A stretch of 64,000 nt of DNA, from the NCBI RefSeq assembly GCF_009789555.1, contig NZ_CP046902.1, positions 1,290,001-1,354,000 on the forward strand, in the 5' to 3' direction. The DNA is from Stutzerimonas stutzeri (GTDB lineage Bacteria > Pseudomonadota > Gammaproteobacteria > Pseudomonadales > Pseudomonadaceae). This document shows, one piece after another, positions 16,535 through 25,201 of the stretch (positions are counted from its first letter, which is position 1; each line of letters begins with the position of its first letter). The position numbers and the translations under genes were made by a program. The notes beneath the pieces are model-generated. The model saw only the letters and a program-made list of their open reading frames with translations, was not told the origin of the DNA and did not search any database.

Positions 16535-18325
16535 TCATAGCGGAGTCAGCGGCCAGAACAACGGAATCACCAGCGTCGCGACGATCCACAGCAAAAGATT
16601 CAGCGGAATACCCACCTTGAGAAAGTCGACGAAACGATAGCCGCCCGCGTTGTAGACGAAGGTGTTGGTCTGATAGCCGATGGGCGTGGCGAAGCTCGCG
16701 CTGGCGGCGAACATGACCGCGACGACGAAGGCGCGGGGGTCGATGCCGAACTGCTGGGCAAGCCCGATCGCTATGGGCGTGATCAGCACCGCCACCGCAT
16801 TGTTGGAGAGTATTTCAGTGAGGACCGAAGTGAACAGGTAGATGAAGCCGAGCATGAACAGCGGCCCGGCCCAGGGCGTCAGCTCTACGACGCTGGATAC
16901 GATCAGCTCGACCAGTCCGACCTTGTTCATCGCCACGCTGATGGCGAGCATGCCGAATATCAGGCTGAGAATCTTCCAGTCCACCGCCTTGTAGGCGTCT
17001 TCGACATCCAGACAGCGGGTGGCCAGTACGGCGGAGGCGCCGATGATCGCCAGGCCTTCGATCGGCATCACGCCGAACGCCGCCAGCAGCATGACCATCA
17101 GCGTAGTGCCGATGGCGATCGGCGCCTTGTCCCGGCGAAAGGCGCGCTCCTGTACGGCGTTCAGGCTGATCAATTCGCCGTTGTCGGCGAAGCGCTTGAT
17201 CTGTGCAGGCGTACCCTCGACCAACATCACGTCGCCGAACTGCAGTTGAAAGTCATCGAGGTTGCCCTGGATATTTTCGTCCTGGCGATGCACGGCGAGC
17301 ACGTTTATTCCATAGCGGGCGCTGAGGTCGAGATCACGCATCGGTCGGTGGCTGTAACGCGAGTTACGCCCGACGATGGCTTCGGCCAGCACTTCGTCCT
17401 CGCTGCTGATGGTTTCGAAGGCATCGCCGCGGTTGAAGGTCAGATGACCGCTGCCGCGCAGCTCGACCACATCTTTCACCTGGCCATGGATCACCAGTAC
17501 ATCGCCCGCCTGCAAGCTGAAGCCATGATCCGGTCGGCTGTACAGATGGGTGCCGCGGTTGACTTGCAGCACCTGGAGGCCGCTGCCGCCGTTGAGGTTG
17601 GCTTCGCCAATGCTTTTGCCGATTACCGGCGAGCCTTGCGGGACTCTCAATTCGCTCATGAAGGTGCGATCGAGCCTCGGTCCGAGCAGCTTGGAGAGCG
17701 TGTCGCGCTCGGGCAGCAGCCGCTTGCCGATGGTCAGCATGTAAAGCATGCCGGCCGCCGCGAGCACCAGTGCCGCGCCGGTGATTTCGAACATGCCGAA
17801 CGGCGCAAGGCCGGCCTTGCGCGCCACGCCGTCGACCAGAATGTTGGTCGAGGTGCCTATCATGGTCAGCGTGCCGCCGAGAATGGTGGCGTAGGAAAGC
17901 GGAATCAGCAGTTTTGACGGCGTCGTGCCGGCGCGCTTGGCCAGCGAAATCGCCACCGGTGTAAGGATCGCCACGACCGGTGTGTTATTGAGAAACGCGG
18001 AAATGACCAGCGCGGTGATCGTCAGGCCGCCGAGCACACGGGTCGGGCTGGTGCCGACGAGGCCGCCTAGCCAGTTGCCCAGCGCATCGATGCATCCGGT
18101 TCGCTCCAGTGCGGCGGATATCACGAACATACAAGCGATGGTGACGGGCGCGGAGTTGGACAGCACCCCCAGAACCTCGGACGGGGTTAGCAACTGGCTC
18201 GCGATCAGCACCGCCACGGCAATCGCCACCACGATGTCCGGGCTCCAGGTTTCCCTCACGAACGACACCAGCACCCAGACCAGCAAGGCGCAGACAAACA
18301 GGAGCGGCAGCGATTCGAAGAGCAT
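16535..18325 (-). CDS. SLC13-family anion permease with two TrkA-C (RCK_C) domains
   Basis: A 596-aa inner-membrane protein. Two blocks of membrane helices (residues about 1-190 and 400-596) flank a cytoplasmic part with two RCK_C domains (LRVPQGSPVIGKSIGEANL and an LSARYGINVLAVHR/GDVMLVEGTPAQI pair). This is the architecture of the SAC1/CysP-like branch of the divalent-anion:Na+ symporters, often sulfate transporters. The downstream metY strengthens a sulfur link, but substrate is inferred. It starts at ATG 18325. Confidence 0.85.
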   Translation of the reverse strand: MLFESLPLLFVCALLVWVLVSFVRETWSPDIVVAIAVAVLIASQLLTPSEVLGVLSNSAPVTIACMFVISAALERTGCIDALGNWLGGLVGTSPTRVLGGLTITALVISAFLNNTPVVAILTPVAISLAKRAGTTPSKLLIPLSYATILGGTLTMIGTSTNILVDGVARKAGLAPFGMFEITGAALVLAAAGMLYMLTIGKRLLPERDTLSKLLGPRLDRTFMSELRVPQGSPVIGKSIGEANLNGGSGLQVLQVNRGTHLYSRPDHGFSLQAGDVLVIHGQVKDVVELRGSGHLTFNRGDAFETISSEDEVLAEAIVGRNSRYSHRPMRDLDLSARYGINVLAVHRQDENIQGNLDDFQLQFGDVMLVEGTPAQIKRFADNGELISLNAVQERAFRRDKAPIAIGTTLMVMLLAAFGVMPIEGLAIIGASAVLATRCLDVEDAYKAVDWKILSLIFGMLAISVAMNKVGLVELIVSSVVELTPWAGPLFMLGFIYLFTSVLTEILSNNAVAVLITPIAIGLAQQFGIDPRAFVVAVMFAASASFATPIGYQTNTFVYNAGGYRFVDFLKVGIPLNLLLWIVATLVIPLFWPLTPL

Positions 18326-18815
18326 GAATGTCCTTAGGTGGCATGACGACCGACCGCAGACAGCGGCCCCGCGCGAACGATAGAGGGCAAGTGTTAGAGA
18401 GTCTAGGAACGGTTTTTGTGGTTTATATAGCTATAAGTTATTTACTAACGGCCTCGCTCCGACGCCAGTTTGCCCAGGCGGCAGGCCGCGTGCGCAACGC
18501 CGCGTTGATCGACCGCCAGACAGGCAGTCGCTGCGATGAAGGACCGAAGGCGAGGGTGATGCCAGCCGACCGGAGTACCGAGGGTTTCGCCTGGCAGAGC
18601 GCCGCCTTGACGCGTCGTCGCACCGAAGGAGCAGGGCAGCGCTGCGGTGCCAAAGGGCGCCGCTTGCCGGCCATGCGCTGTCGGCACGGCGCGAAGGGGA
18701 CGGGTTGCCGCTGAGCAGATGACAGCCTACGAAACGCCCCCTTCCCTTACAATTGCGATCAACTATCGTGCGCCTGCTCGCTGCGCTGGCAGCGCGCTTC
18801 CTTGAGGACAGCTAC
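18326..18815. promoter_or_regulatory. 490-bp divergent intergenic region between the SLC13 permease and the MEDS gene
   Basis: No credible gene is present. Around 18415-18450 the composition drops to a short AT-rich patch (TTATATAGCTATAAGTTATT) that looks like a promoter/activator region for the leftward permease. A TACAAT at 18748-18753 could be the -10 of the rightward MEDS gene, although no good -35 is seen. AT-rich TTATAG-type patches precede some CysB-controlled genes; that link is only a guess. Confidence 0.4.
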
Positions 18816-19457
18816 ATGAATGACCTGTCGTTGGCCGGGACCCAGATCGAGCACTTCCACGTCTGCGCGTTTTTCGACAGCCGTGACCAGGAATACGACG
18901 TATTGACGCCCTTCTTCAAGGAGGGCATCGCGCAGGGCGAGAAGAGTCTGCACATTCTCGATCCTGCCACCATGGATGCGCACCGTGCGGAGCTGACCAA
19001 GGCCGGCATCGATGCTGCCGGATGTGAAGCCTGTGGACAGCTGGAGCTGCATTCCTGGTATAGCGCCTACCTCGATGAGGCCGGCGCCTTCGACAAGGAC
19101 CGTATGCTGGCGATCCTCGAACAGGTGTGCCAGACGGCTCTCGAAGCGGGTTATCCGCGCGTGCGCATCATGGGCAACATGGACTGGGTGTTCAACGACG
19201 TGCCTGGCGCGCGCGATATTCTTGCCTACGAGGCCGAAGTGAACGAGGTGCTTACCCGGAACCGTCAACCCGCGGTGTGCGTGTACGACATCGCCAAGCT
19301 GTCCGGCTCGATGATGATGGACCTGCTGCGTACCCATCCGCTCACGCTGATCAACGGCGTCGTTCAGGAAAACCCCTTCTATACGCCTGCCTCTGAGATG
19401 CTGGAGGAGCTGCACAAGCGCAAGGCGGCCGAGGGCGATGTGGCTGGCGCTCGATGA
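18816..19457 (+). CDS. MEDS-domain sensory protein
   Basis: A 213-aa cytoplasmic protein matching the MEDS (methanogen/methylotroph DcmR) sensory domain. It opens with IEHFHVCAFFDSRDQEYDVLTPFFKEGIAQGEKSLHILDP and continues with MGNMDWVFNDVPGARDILAYEAEVN and CVYDIAKLSGSMMMDLLRTHPLTLI. MEDS domains are thought to sense small organic or redox cues and usually feed kinases or regulators. ATG 18816 has a GAGGA ribosome site; an earlier in-frame ATG at 18753 lies in the -10-like region. The end overlaps the hybrid kinase start by 20 bp, so the two are probably partners. Confidence 0.85.
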   Translation: MNDLSLAGTQIEHFHVCAFFDSRDQEYDVLTPFFKEGIAQGEKSLHILDPATMDAHRAELTKAGIDAAGCEACGQLELHSWYSAYLDEAGAFDKDRMLAILEQVCQTALEAGYPRVRIMGNMDWVFNDVPGARDILAYEAEVNEVLTRNRQPAVCVYDIAKLSGSMMMDLLRTHPLTLINGVVQENPFYTPASEMLEELHKRKAAEGDVAGAR

Positions 19458-21117
19458 AGCCGGCGCTGCGATCGGGCTCGAGATGAACCCTCGACCCGAA
19501 TCCTCTCCGGGGTCCGCGCAGTCCGGGGAAGCCGTTGAGCAAGGCATACGAGACCTGATGGGGTTGCTTGCGTTGCCGGCGCTTTGGGCCGGGCGCGACG
19601 GCGATACCGTACTGCAGTTGATGGCAGAGGCGGTGGAACGCATCGTTCCGCTTCGCTTCAGCCTGGCCCAAGCGTTGCTTCCCGGTCGCGCTCAGCCAGT
19701 CAGCCAGTTGCGGGTGGACGGTGCCTACCGGCAGGGCGATGCCCTGGCAGACTGGTCAGCCGAAATCCAGGCCTGGGATATCGGCCGCCACCCGGACGGC
19801 CGCGCCTACGATGCGCAGACCCCGCTGGGGCGCATGCGCATCGTGCACCTCAGTCTGGGCTATGGCCGCGCCGGCGGTAAGATCTGGTTCGGCGCAAGCT
19901 CAGCGGGTTTCCCTACGGTCACCCAGCTCGCACTGCTTCGCGCTGCCGCATCGCTGGCCGCTACCGGCTTGCAGGCGGCGCGTGCCGACTACGAGCGTGA
20001 ACAGGCCAGCCGTGCCAAGGACGAATTCCTGGCCATGCTCAGCCATGAGCTGCGCAATCCCTTGGCGCCCATCGTGATGGCGCTCGAACTGATCCGCTTC
20101 AAGGGTGGCGATACCTTCTCGCGCGAGCATCAGATCATCGATCGGCAGGCGAAACACTTGTCGCGGCTGGTGGACGATCTGCTCGATGTCACCCGCATCA
20201 CGCGCGGCAAGATCGAACTGAAGCGGATGCCCGCCGAACTGGGAAACCTCTTGTCTCGCGCGGTCGAGGATACCAGCGCACTGTTTGCAGAGCGGCGACA
20301 TCGGCTGTCTACCAAGCTGCACGAGGGGCCCTTATGGGTGTATGGCGATGCGGTCCGGCTGACGCAGGTGTTTACGAATTTGCTGACAAATGCTGCCAAA
20401 TACACCGATCCAGGCGGCGAAATCAGAGTACGCATGCAGCTCGAAGGCGAGCATGTGGTGGTCACGGTCGAGGATAACGGCTCCGGGATCAGTCCTGAAC
20501 TGTTCCCTCGTCTGTTCAATATCTTCGAGCAGGGCGTCGCGACCATTGACCGTGCCAAGGGCGGCCTGGGCATCGGGCTGGCGCTGGTAAAGAACTTTGT
20601 CGAGCTGCACGAGGGGACGGTCACCGCGCACAGCGCAGGGACGGGCCGCGGCTCGATGTTCACTGTCCGCTTACCGTTGTTGCGGCATGCCGTCGATGAC
20701 CCGGTGGATGCCCCCGTCCAGCCTGGGCCCACGACCGGCGCGTTGCGCGTCCTGGTGGTGGACGACAATCTCGATGCCCTGGCAAGCACGACCGCTTACC
20801 TGTCCCAACGCGGCCATGAGGTGCGGCAAACCAGCGATCCCCTGGAGGCCGTAGGGCTTGCCGAACGGTTTAGGCCCCAGGTCGCCGTTCTCGATATCGG
20901 TTTGCCTGTGATGGACGGTTACCGCCTCGCGTCCGAACTGCGCAGGCGGATTCCCGCCGGGTCGCTACGGCTGGTCGCCCTGACTGGCTATGGTCAGCTG
21001 AAAGACCTGGAGCGCTCCCGTGCCGCCGGATTCGACATGCACCTGGTCAAGCCTGTTTCGCTGCAAGCGCTGGATGCGGCGCTGAGCCTGGAGAAGCACG
21101 ACGGGCTGCCCGTCTGA
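19438..21117 (+). CDS. hybrid sensor histidine kinase with C-terminal receiver
   Basis: A 559-aa soluble kinase with no membrane segment. Residues 1-190 form a GAF-like sensor region. HisKA follows with His203 in LAMLSHELRNP, then the ATPase domain (N box FTNLLTNAAKYTD, G1 VEDNGSGI, G2 KGGLGIGL), and a receiver with acidic DD443-444 and phospho-acceptor Asp486 in VAVLDIGLPVMDG. It overlaps the MEDS sensor gene, which suggests the MEDS protein supplies its signal. The output is unknown because no DNA-binding domain is present. ATG 19483 is an alternative start. Confidence 0.88.
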   Translation: MWLALDEAGAAIGLEMNPRPESSPGSAQSGEAVEQGIRDLMGLLALPALWAGRDGDTVLQLMAEAVERIVPLRFSLAQALLPGRAQPVSQLRVDGAYRQGDALADWSAEIQAWDIGRHPDGRAYDAQTPLGRMRIVHLSLGYGRAGGKIWFGASSAGFPTVTQLALLRAAASLAATGLQAARADYEREQASRAKDEFLAMLSHELRNPLAPIVMALELIRFKGGDTFSREHQIIDRQAKHLSRLVDDLLDVTRITRGKIELKRMPAELGNLLSRAVEDTSALFAERRHRLSTKLHEGPLWVYGDAVRLTQVFTNLLTNAAKYTDPGGEIRVRMQLEGEHVVVTVEDNGSGISPELFPRLFNIFEQGVATIDRAKGGLGIGLALVKNFVELHEGTVTAHSAGTGRGSMFTVRLPLLRHAVDDPVDAPVQPGPTTGALRVLVVDDNLDALASTTAYLSQRGHEVRQTSDPLEAVGLAERFRPQVAVLDIGLPVMDGYRLASELRRRIPAGSLRLVALTGYGQLKDLERSRAAGFDMHLVKPVSLQALDAALSLEKHDGLPV

Positions 21118-21561
21118 CCCTGCGGGACAAGCGCGCCCAACGAGACGCCGCAGTCGTGACAGCCGCCTATCGGGCTTGGCTGCATACACCCGACCGCCAA
21201 GCGTGCAATCCTGCGACGCAACCGGGTTGATCACGAACGAAAAAGCCGCGCATTGCGTGGCTTTGAATGTGGTGGGCCCACACGGACTCGAACCGTGGAC
21301 CAAAGGATTATGCGTTGCCAGGAATGCGGGCTTGCCAATGGTGCTCCGGGCGAGCCGCTGTGATACCCAGTGGGACTTTGGAAAGGTGCATCGGCAGGGT
21401 TGCTGCGCGAGATTGCTGCACGTCCGATATCAGAGCTGGGGCCGCATTCGCTAAACGTCCCTGTCAGCTGGTTGTCGGGCTGCTTCTGGCCGATAGCTGA
21501 CTGTCACGGCTATCGACAAAAGCGGCAGGCGGCGGAGGCATCCTTCCCGCGACAACTGGCG
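21118..21561. other. gene-free stretch spanning the left end of the genomic island
   Basis: No supportable gene lies between the hybrid kinase and the AraC-type regulator. The stretch contains the left copy of the tRNA-derived attachment repeat (21240-21312), its partly decayed terminator hairpin, and at about 21485-21512 a short sequence (GCTTCTGGCCGATAGCTG) similar to one at 23128-23155. Open frames here that read 'TDSNRGPKD' are translations of the tRNA fragment, not genes. Confidence 0.6.
21240..21312. repeat. left attachment site: copy of the tRNA-Ile2 3' half plus terminator
   Basis: Positions 21270-21312 repeat, without mismatch over 43 bp, the 3' part of the tRNA-Ile2 gene at 39547-39589 (from the CAT anticodon through the encoded CCA). 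The similarity continues to 73 bp in total (21240-21312 against 39517-39589) with four mismatches, all in the terminator hairpin region. The repeats are in direct orientation and delimit an 18.3-kb segment. This is the classic footprint of tyrosine-recombinase integration at a tRNA 3' end. Because the intact tRNA is at the other end, this copy is the displaced original 3' end. Confidence 0.92.
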
Positions 21562-22446
21562 TTATTCTTGGCGACGCGGTCTGCTGGCTTCTAGCCGATC
21601 CTTGCCAGGCAATATGTCAAACATGCGTAGGTAGTCTCTCGCAAAGTGTGAAGCACCTTCATAACCAACCTCGAACGCTGCACTGCTGGATGACCTGCCT
21701 TCAGACACGATCAAGCGCCGCGCCTCGATCAATCGTAATTGCTTCTGGAATTGCAACGGTGTGAGTGAAGTGACCGCCCTGAAATGTTGGTGAAACGAAG
21801 AGCGGCTCATCCCCGCCACGGCAGCCAGCCGTTCGACCGGCAGCGCGTTGGCGTACTCGGCTCGCAGTACCGCAACGGAGCGGGCTATGCGATGAACATG
21901 ACTGTCAGGCGTGCCGAGTTGGCGTATCGCTGCGCCGTGCATACCCGTGAGTAGCCAATAGTGGATTTCGCGCAGCAATTGCTGTTGTAGCAGGGCCAAT
22001 GCGGCCGGACGGTCAAGCAGCTGCATCAAGCGCAACGCGGTGTCGGCGACTTGCTCGTATGTTGAAGTACGTTCATGAGGTTTGACGCTTAACGCCTGCG
22101 CCTGCATTTCCAGCACCAGATCGGCGATTATGCAAAGGTCCAGATCAAGTGCGAGCGACAGATAAGGCGTGCTCGCGCTCGCCTGTATGATCTGGCTGAC
22201 CATTGGCTGGTTGGCAGTGATCAGCATGGAGTCGCCAGCAGCGTAATCCAGCTGCTGGTTACCAATGGAAACGCGCTTGCTGCCCTGCAGCACCAGGCAC
22301 AACAGCGGCCGTGGCAGCGTATGCTCCAATGAAGTAGCCGCGGTTTTGCGAATAGCAATAAGCCCGCAAGCGGTAGATGCAACACCGTCACGTGCACACG
22401 CGCCTTCGGTACGGCGGCGAACAATTTCAAGTAGCGTCTCGGCCAT
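21562..22446 (-). CDS. AraC-family transcriptional regulator, YqhC-like
   Basis: A 294-aa protein with an N-terminal AraC_N cupin-like domain (LPRPLLCLVLQGSKRVSIGNQQLDYAAGDSMLI) and a C-terminal double helix-turn-helix (PVERLAAVAGMSRSSFHQHFRAVTSLTPLQFQKQLRL, then AAFEVGYEGASHFARDYLRMFD). Relatives such as YqhC control aldehyde reductases and small oxidoreductases. It is transcribed divergently from the small monooxygenase-like gene at 22577, the likeliest target. The first gene inside the island, it may have arrived with it. Confidence 0.85.
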   Translation of the reverse strand: MAETLLEIVRRRTEGACARDGVASTACGLIAIRKTAATSLEHTLPRPLLCLVLQGSKRVSIGNQQLDYAAGDSMLITANQPMVSQIIQASASTPYLSLALDLDLCIIADLVLEMQAQALSVKPHERTSTYEQVADTALRLMQLLDRPAALALLQQQLLREIHYWLLTGMHGAAIRQLGTPDSHVHRIARSVAVLRAEYANALPVERLAAVAGMSRSSFHQHFRAVTSLTPLQFQKQLRLIEARRLIVSEGRSSSSAAFEVGYEGASHFARDYLRMFDILPGKDRLEASRPRRQE

Positions 22447-22565
22447 ACCCTGATCCTGCCATACGGTCTGAGCGACGTGAGTCGATTCTGGATGATCAGG
22501 CTAGAAAACGGATGAATCCGGCGCTCCGCCCAGCCATGCCGATTCTATATTTGAAGCCTCTCGAT

Positions 22566-22576
22566 AGGAGGTGATC
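22566..22576 (+). promoter_or_regulatory. unusually strong ribosome binding site
   Basis: AGGAGGTGATC lies immediately before the ATG at 22577. It is an uninterrupted complement of the 16S rRNA 3' end. It supports the ATG at 22577 rather than the GTG at 22571, which lies inside it, although the spacing from the core to the ATG is short (about 5 bp). Confidence 0.7.
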
Positions 22577-22993
22577 ATGACTGACAACACAACCCTACCA
22601 GGCCCTGTTCCATTCCCGGCTCCGTCAGCCCCAGTACTGCCCCACCACGGCGTCCAGGTTAGTGGCGAACAGGGCGACGACGGTCGCAAAGCCTTCTACA
22701 TTCACATTGAGGCCATCCCTGGCAGCGAGGATCAGGTCGTGCAGATGCTAAGGGACATTCTCGCCTGTGTTGAGCAGGAGCCGGCAACCGGACCTTGGTA
22801 TGGCGTGCGGTACTCGCAGACGACTTTCGGCGTATTCGAAGCGTTCCCGAATCTGGCAGGAAGACAGGCCCACGTGGAAGGTGGCGGTGGAAAGATATTC
22901 AGAGACATAACGCGGATGAATTCGATACTCGCCTATCCGGCTCATGTCTATCGATTAGACATACTCATGAGCAAAGAGGTGTTCGCGCGCTGA
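22577..22993 (+). CDS. antibiotic biosynthesis monooxygenase (ABM)-domain protein
   Basis: A 138-aa protein. After a Pro-rich N-terminus of about 35 residues comes a ferredoxin-like ABM domain: KAFYIHIEAIPGSEDQVVQMLRDIL, then GPWYGVRYSQTTFGVFEAFPNLAGRQAHVEGG. Proteins like this include YgiN-type quinol monooxygenases and uncharacterised stress-linked oxygenases; no cofactor site is visible. It is divergent from an AraC-type regulator, which suggests induction by a small electrophile or quinone. Function is not certain. Confidence 0.75.
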   Translation: MTDNTTLPGPVPFPAPSAPVLPHHGVQVSGEQGDDGRKAFYIHIEAIPGSEDQVVQMLRDILACVEQEPATGPWYGVRYSQTTFGVFEAFPNLAGRQAHVEGGGGKIFRDITRMNSILAYPAHVYRLDILMSKEVFAR

Positions 22994-23187
22994 GAGTGCT
23001 CCGCAATTGCGGGAACGGCCGTAAAGCACTCCGCATCGCGCCACGACACCTGGCATGCTGCAAATCGCACTCCCTCTCGCATATGGCTTGAGTAGAGTAG
23101 GCCGATCCGTCCAAAAGTCCGTCCGCTTTTGGCCGATCGCTGCCGGTCACGCGTTTACCATCGGTACGCCTCGCTCGGAGATCAGCC

Positions 23188-24222
23188 TCATAACACCGCT
23201 CCGAGATCACTCGGTACGAGCCCGGTCCAGCGTTTGAAGGACCGGCGGAAATTCGTGGTGTCGCTGAACCCCAAACGGTGTGCCACCTCGTCGTTGCTGT
23301 AGCCCTTGATCTGATAGAGGTATAAGGCCAAGTCCCGCCGGGCCTGATCAAGTTGCTCCTGAAATGAGGTGCCATGCTTGCTTAGCCGGCGCTTGAGTGA
23401 TGCCGGACTGGTCTCAAAGGCTGCCGCCACCCGTTCCAGGCTCAACGGGTGGCGGATGTGCTGGCTTAGATAGCCCCGCAGACGATCCAGGAAGCTGGTC
23501 TGCCAGCCCCAGTTTTGCAACTGCGCGCTGCAACTTTGCCGCGCCACTTGAACGCCAGTAGAGCCCGCCCCCGGCCAGGGGCGCAGGACGAACTCGCGAG
23601 GCACGCTCATGACTGTGGAGGGGCGATCGAAAGCCAGCTTATCTCCCAGATGCACCCAGTACTGCTCTACGTAGCTAGGTTCTGGGTAAGCGAATTGGAA
23701 GCGCCACGGAAGACGCTCGTTCTGTTGGCGCCGGGCCAGGGCAACGACTGCCGTCATGCTTGCCTCAAGTAAGAAGATACTCAACTCACCGGCACCGCAG
23801 CTGTCACGCCAATAGAGGTGCATGTGGTGATCATCGAAATGCATCACCGGGGTCAGCAGCGGTGAAAGCAGAGCGCGGTACTCGCTGAGTCGGTCCAGTG
23901 CCTGCTGCAGGTTGTCGGCCTGCTCCAACAGCTGGCTGCAGGGGCCGTAGTGGCCAGGCCACAGGCGCTGGCCAAACAGAAAGCTGGTGTCCGGCGCGCT
24001 TAGCAGGCGCCTGGCATTGTCCATCAGGCGCAAAAACTGTCGCGGGTTTATCACCGCACGGCCAGTAACAATGTCCTCATAGAACAGTTCACAACCGCGC
24101 AGCAGATGATGGGTGTCGATGTTGCGTAATCGAGCTAGGTCGATAAGCACCGATGGAAGATGGTGGGCGGCGATGAAGCGACTGTCCGCATCGTACGCGC
24201 CGGAGAGTGCATGGCCGCTCAT
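23188..24222 (-). CDS. AraC-family regulator with arabinose-binding-like N-terminal domain
   Basis: A 344-aa OruR/ArgR-like AraC protein. Residues about 20-210 form the AraC_arabinose-bd (PF12625-type) sensor, and the C-terminus is a double HTH (PLSLERVAAAFETSPASLKRRLSKHGTSFQEQLDQARRDLALYLYQIKGYSNDEVAHRLGFSDTTNFRRSFKRWTGLVPSDL is the span; its key element is the YSNDEVAHRLGFSD helix). The start overlaps the stop of the GGDEF gene by 4 bp, so the two are co-transcribed. Target genes are not evident; the adjacent phosphatase gene in the same direction is possible. Confidence 0.85.
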   Translation of the reverse strand: MSGHALSGAYDADSRFIAAHHLPSVLIDLARLRNIDTHHLLRGCELFYEDIVTGRAVINPRQFLRLMDNARRLLSAPDTSFLFGQRLWPGHYGPCSQLLEQADNLQQALDRLSEYRALLSPLLTPVMHFDDHHMHLYWRDSCGAGELSIFLLEASMTAVVALARRQQNERLPWRFQFAYPEPSYVEQYWVHLGDKLAFDRPSTVMSVPREFVLRPWPGAGSTGVQVARQSCSAQLQNWGWQTSFLDRLRGYLSQHIRHPLSLERVAAAFETSPASLKRRLSKHGTSFQEQLDQARRDLALYLYQIKGYSNDEVAHRLGFSDTTNFRRSFKRWTGLVPSDLGAVL

Positions 24223-25133
24223 GCGCTGCGAGCCATACGAGGCTTGGCCAGCATGAGTGCGGTATTCAGGCGTTTGAGCAGCTGCGCTTGATCTTCACCA
24301 AGGGCCATGACCACTGCAGTAGTGGCCTGTAAGTAGAGCCGCTCACCGTGGCGCTGGGTGCGATGGGCAAGGTTGGCGACGCTTTGCTGCATGTCGTCGG
24401 CCATCATGCGCGCCTGACTTTCACCGGTGTCCGGCAATACTGCGACGAAGCGATCACCGGCCAGTCGGCAAAGCATGTCTTGCTGGCGCAGATTGAACAG
24501 CAGCAACTGCGCCACCACTTGCAATACCTGATCGCCTTCCTCCTGACCGTAGCGTTGGTTGATCTGGCTGAAGTCGTCCAGGTCAATCGCGATCAGCGAC
24601 AACGGGCGCTGATCGGTTTCAGCCTGTTCCAGCGCCTTCTGCAAGTGCCGTCGCAGGTACTGAGCGCCTGCGAGCGGGGTGAGCGTGTCGAACAGCCGAT
24701 GCTCGCGGAACAGCTGTTCGCGCTTGCTCATCTGCGCGCTGATGGCACTTTGCTCCTGCTGCAGGTGATACATGCCTAGCGTCAGGAGCAACATGCCCAC
24801 CGGCATGGGCGCGGTTTCCAGCCAGTTGTCCCATATGGCTTCAGGCGGCAAGCGAATGAACTCATCAAGGGCGTCCATCCACATCGAAAACGCGGTGAAG
24901 CACAGGCCAAGTGAGAGTAGGCGAGTGACCCTTCCGGCTGGTCTTCCACGCAGCAGCATGCACAGCCATCCGCAGAGAATCAGGCAGGTGCCGCCTTCGC
25001 CAGCGACATCCATCCAATTGATTTCGGCCCAGTCCTTGATATCGCCGGCCGCCAGGTAAATCAGCAGGCCACTGTTGGCCGCCAGGAACAAACCACCAAG
25101 GGTTATGCCATGCATTTTCAACAGCGACTTCAT
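24219..25133 (-). CDS. membrane-anchored GGDEF-domain protein with degenerate active site
   Basis: A 304-aa protein. Four hydrophobic segments fill residues 1-125, then a short coiled coil, then a GGDEF domain from about residue 150 (FDTLTPLAGAQYLRRHLQ, IAIDLDDFSQINQRYGQEEGDQVLQ). The signature loop is AGDRF (225-229) instead of GG[DE]EF, with Arg replacing the metal-binding/catalytic Glu, so cyclic-di-GMP synthesis is unlikely. It may act as a GTP or c-di-GMP sensor or by protein contact. It is co-transcribed with the AraC-type regulator downstream (4-bp overlap). Confidence 0.85.
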   Translation of the reverse strand: MKSLLKMHGITLGGLFLAANSGLLIYLAAGDIKDWAEINWMDVAGEGGTCLILCGWLCMLLRGRPAGRVTRLLSLGLCFTAFSMWMDALDEFIRLPPEAIWDNWLETAPMPVGMLLLTLGMYHLQQEQSAISAQMSKREQLFREHRLFDTLTPLAGAQYLRRHLQKALEQAETDQRPLSLIAIDLDDFSQINQRYGQEEGDQVLQVVAQLLLFNLRQQDMLCRLAGDRFVAVLPDTGESQARMMADDMQQSVANLAHRTQRHGERLYLQATTAVVMALGEDQAQLLKRLNTALMLAKPRMARSA

Positions 25134-25201
25134 GGCGCATCTCCTGCTTCAGTTTGAGCGTGCGCCGAGCGTGCCCGGCGAATATCTCAAAACGATGACG
25201 C

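Noticed and set aside
21270..21312. A second tRNA gene at the left end
   Set aside because: Only the 3' 43 bases are present; the acceptor 5' strand and D-arm are missing, so it is an attachment-site copy.
21267..21500. Open frames reading WWAHTDSNRGPKD at the left island end, and the like at 39403-39612
   Set aside because: They are translations of the tRNA 3' half and its surroundings, not proteins. Such frames are a known annotation artefact at tRNA genes.
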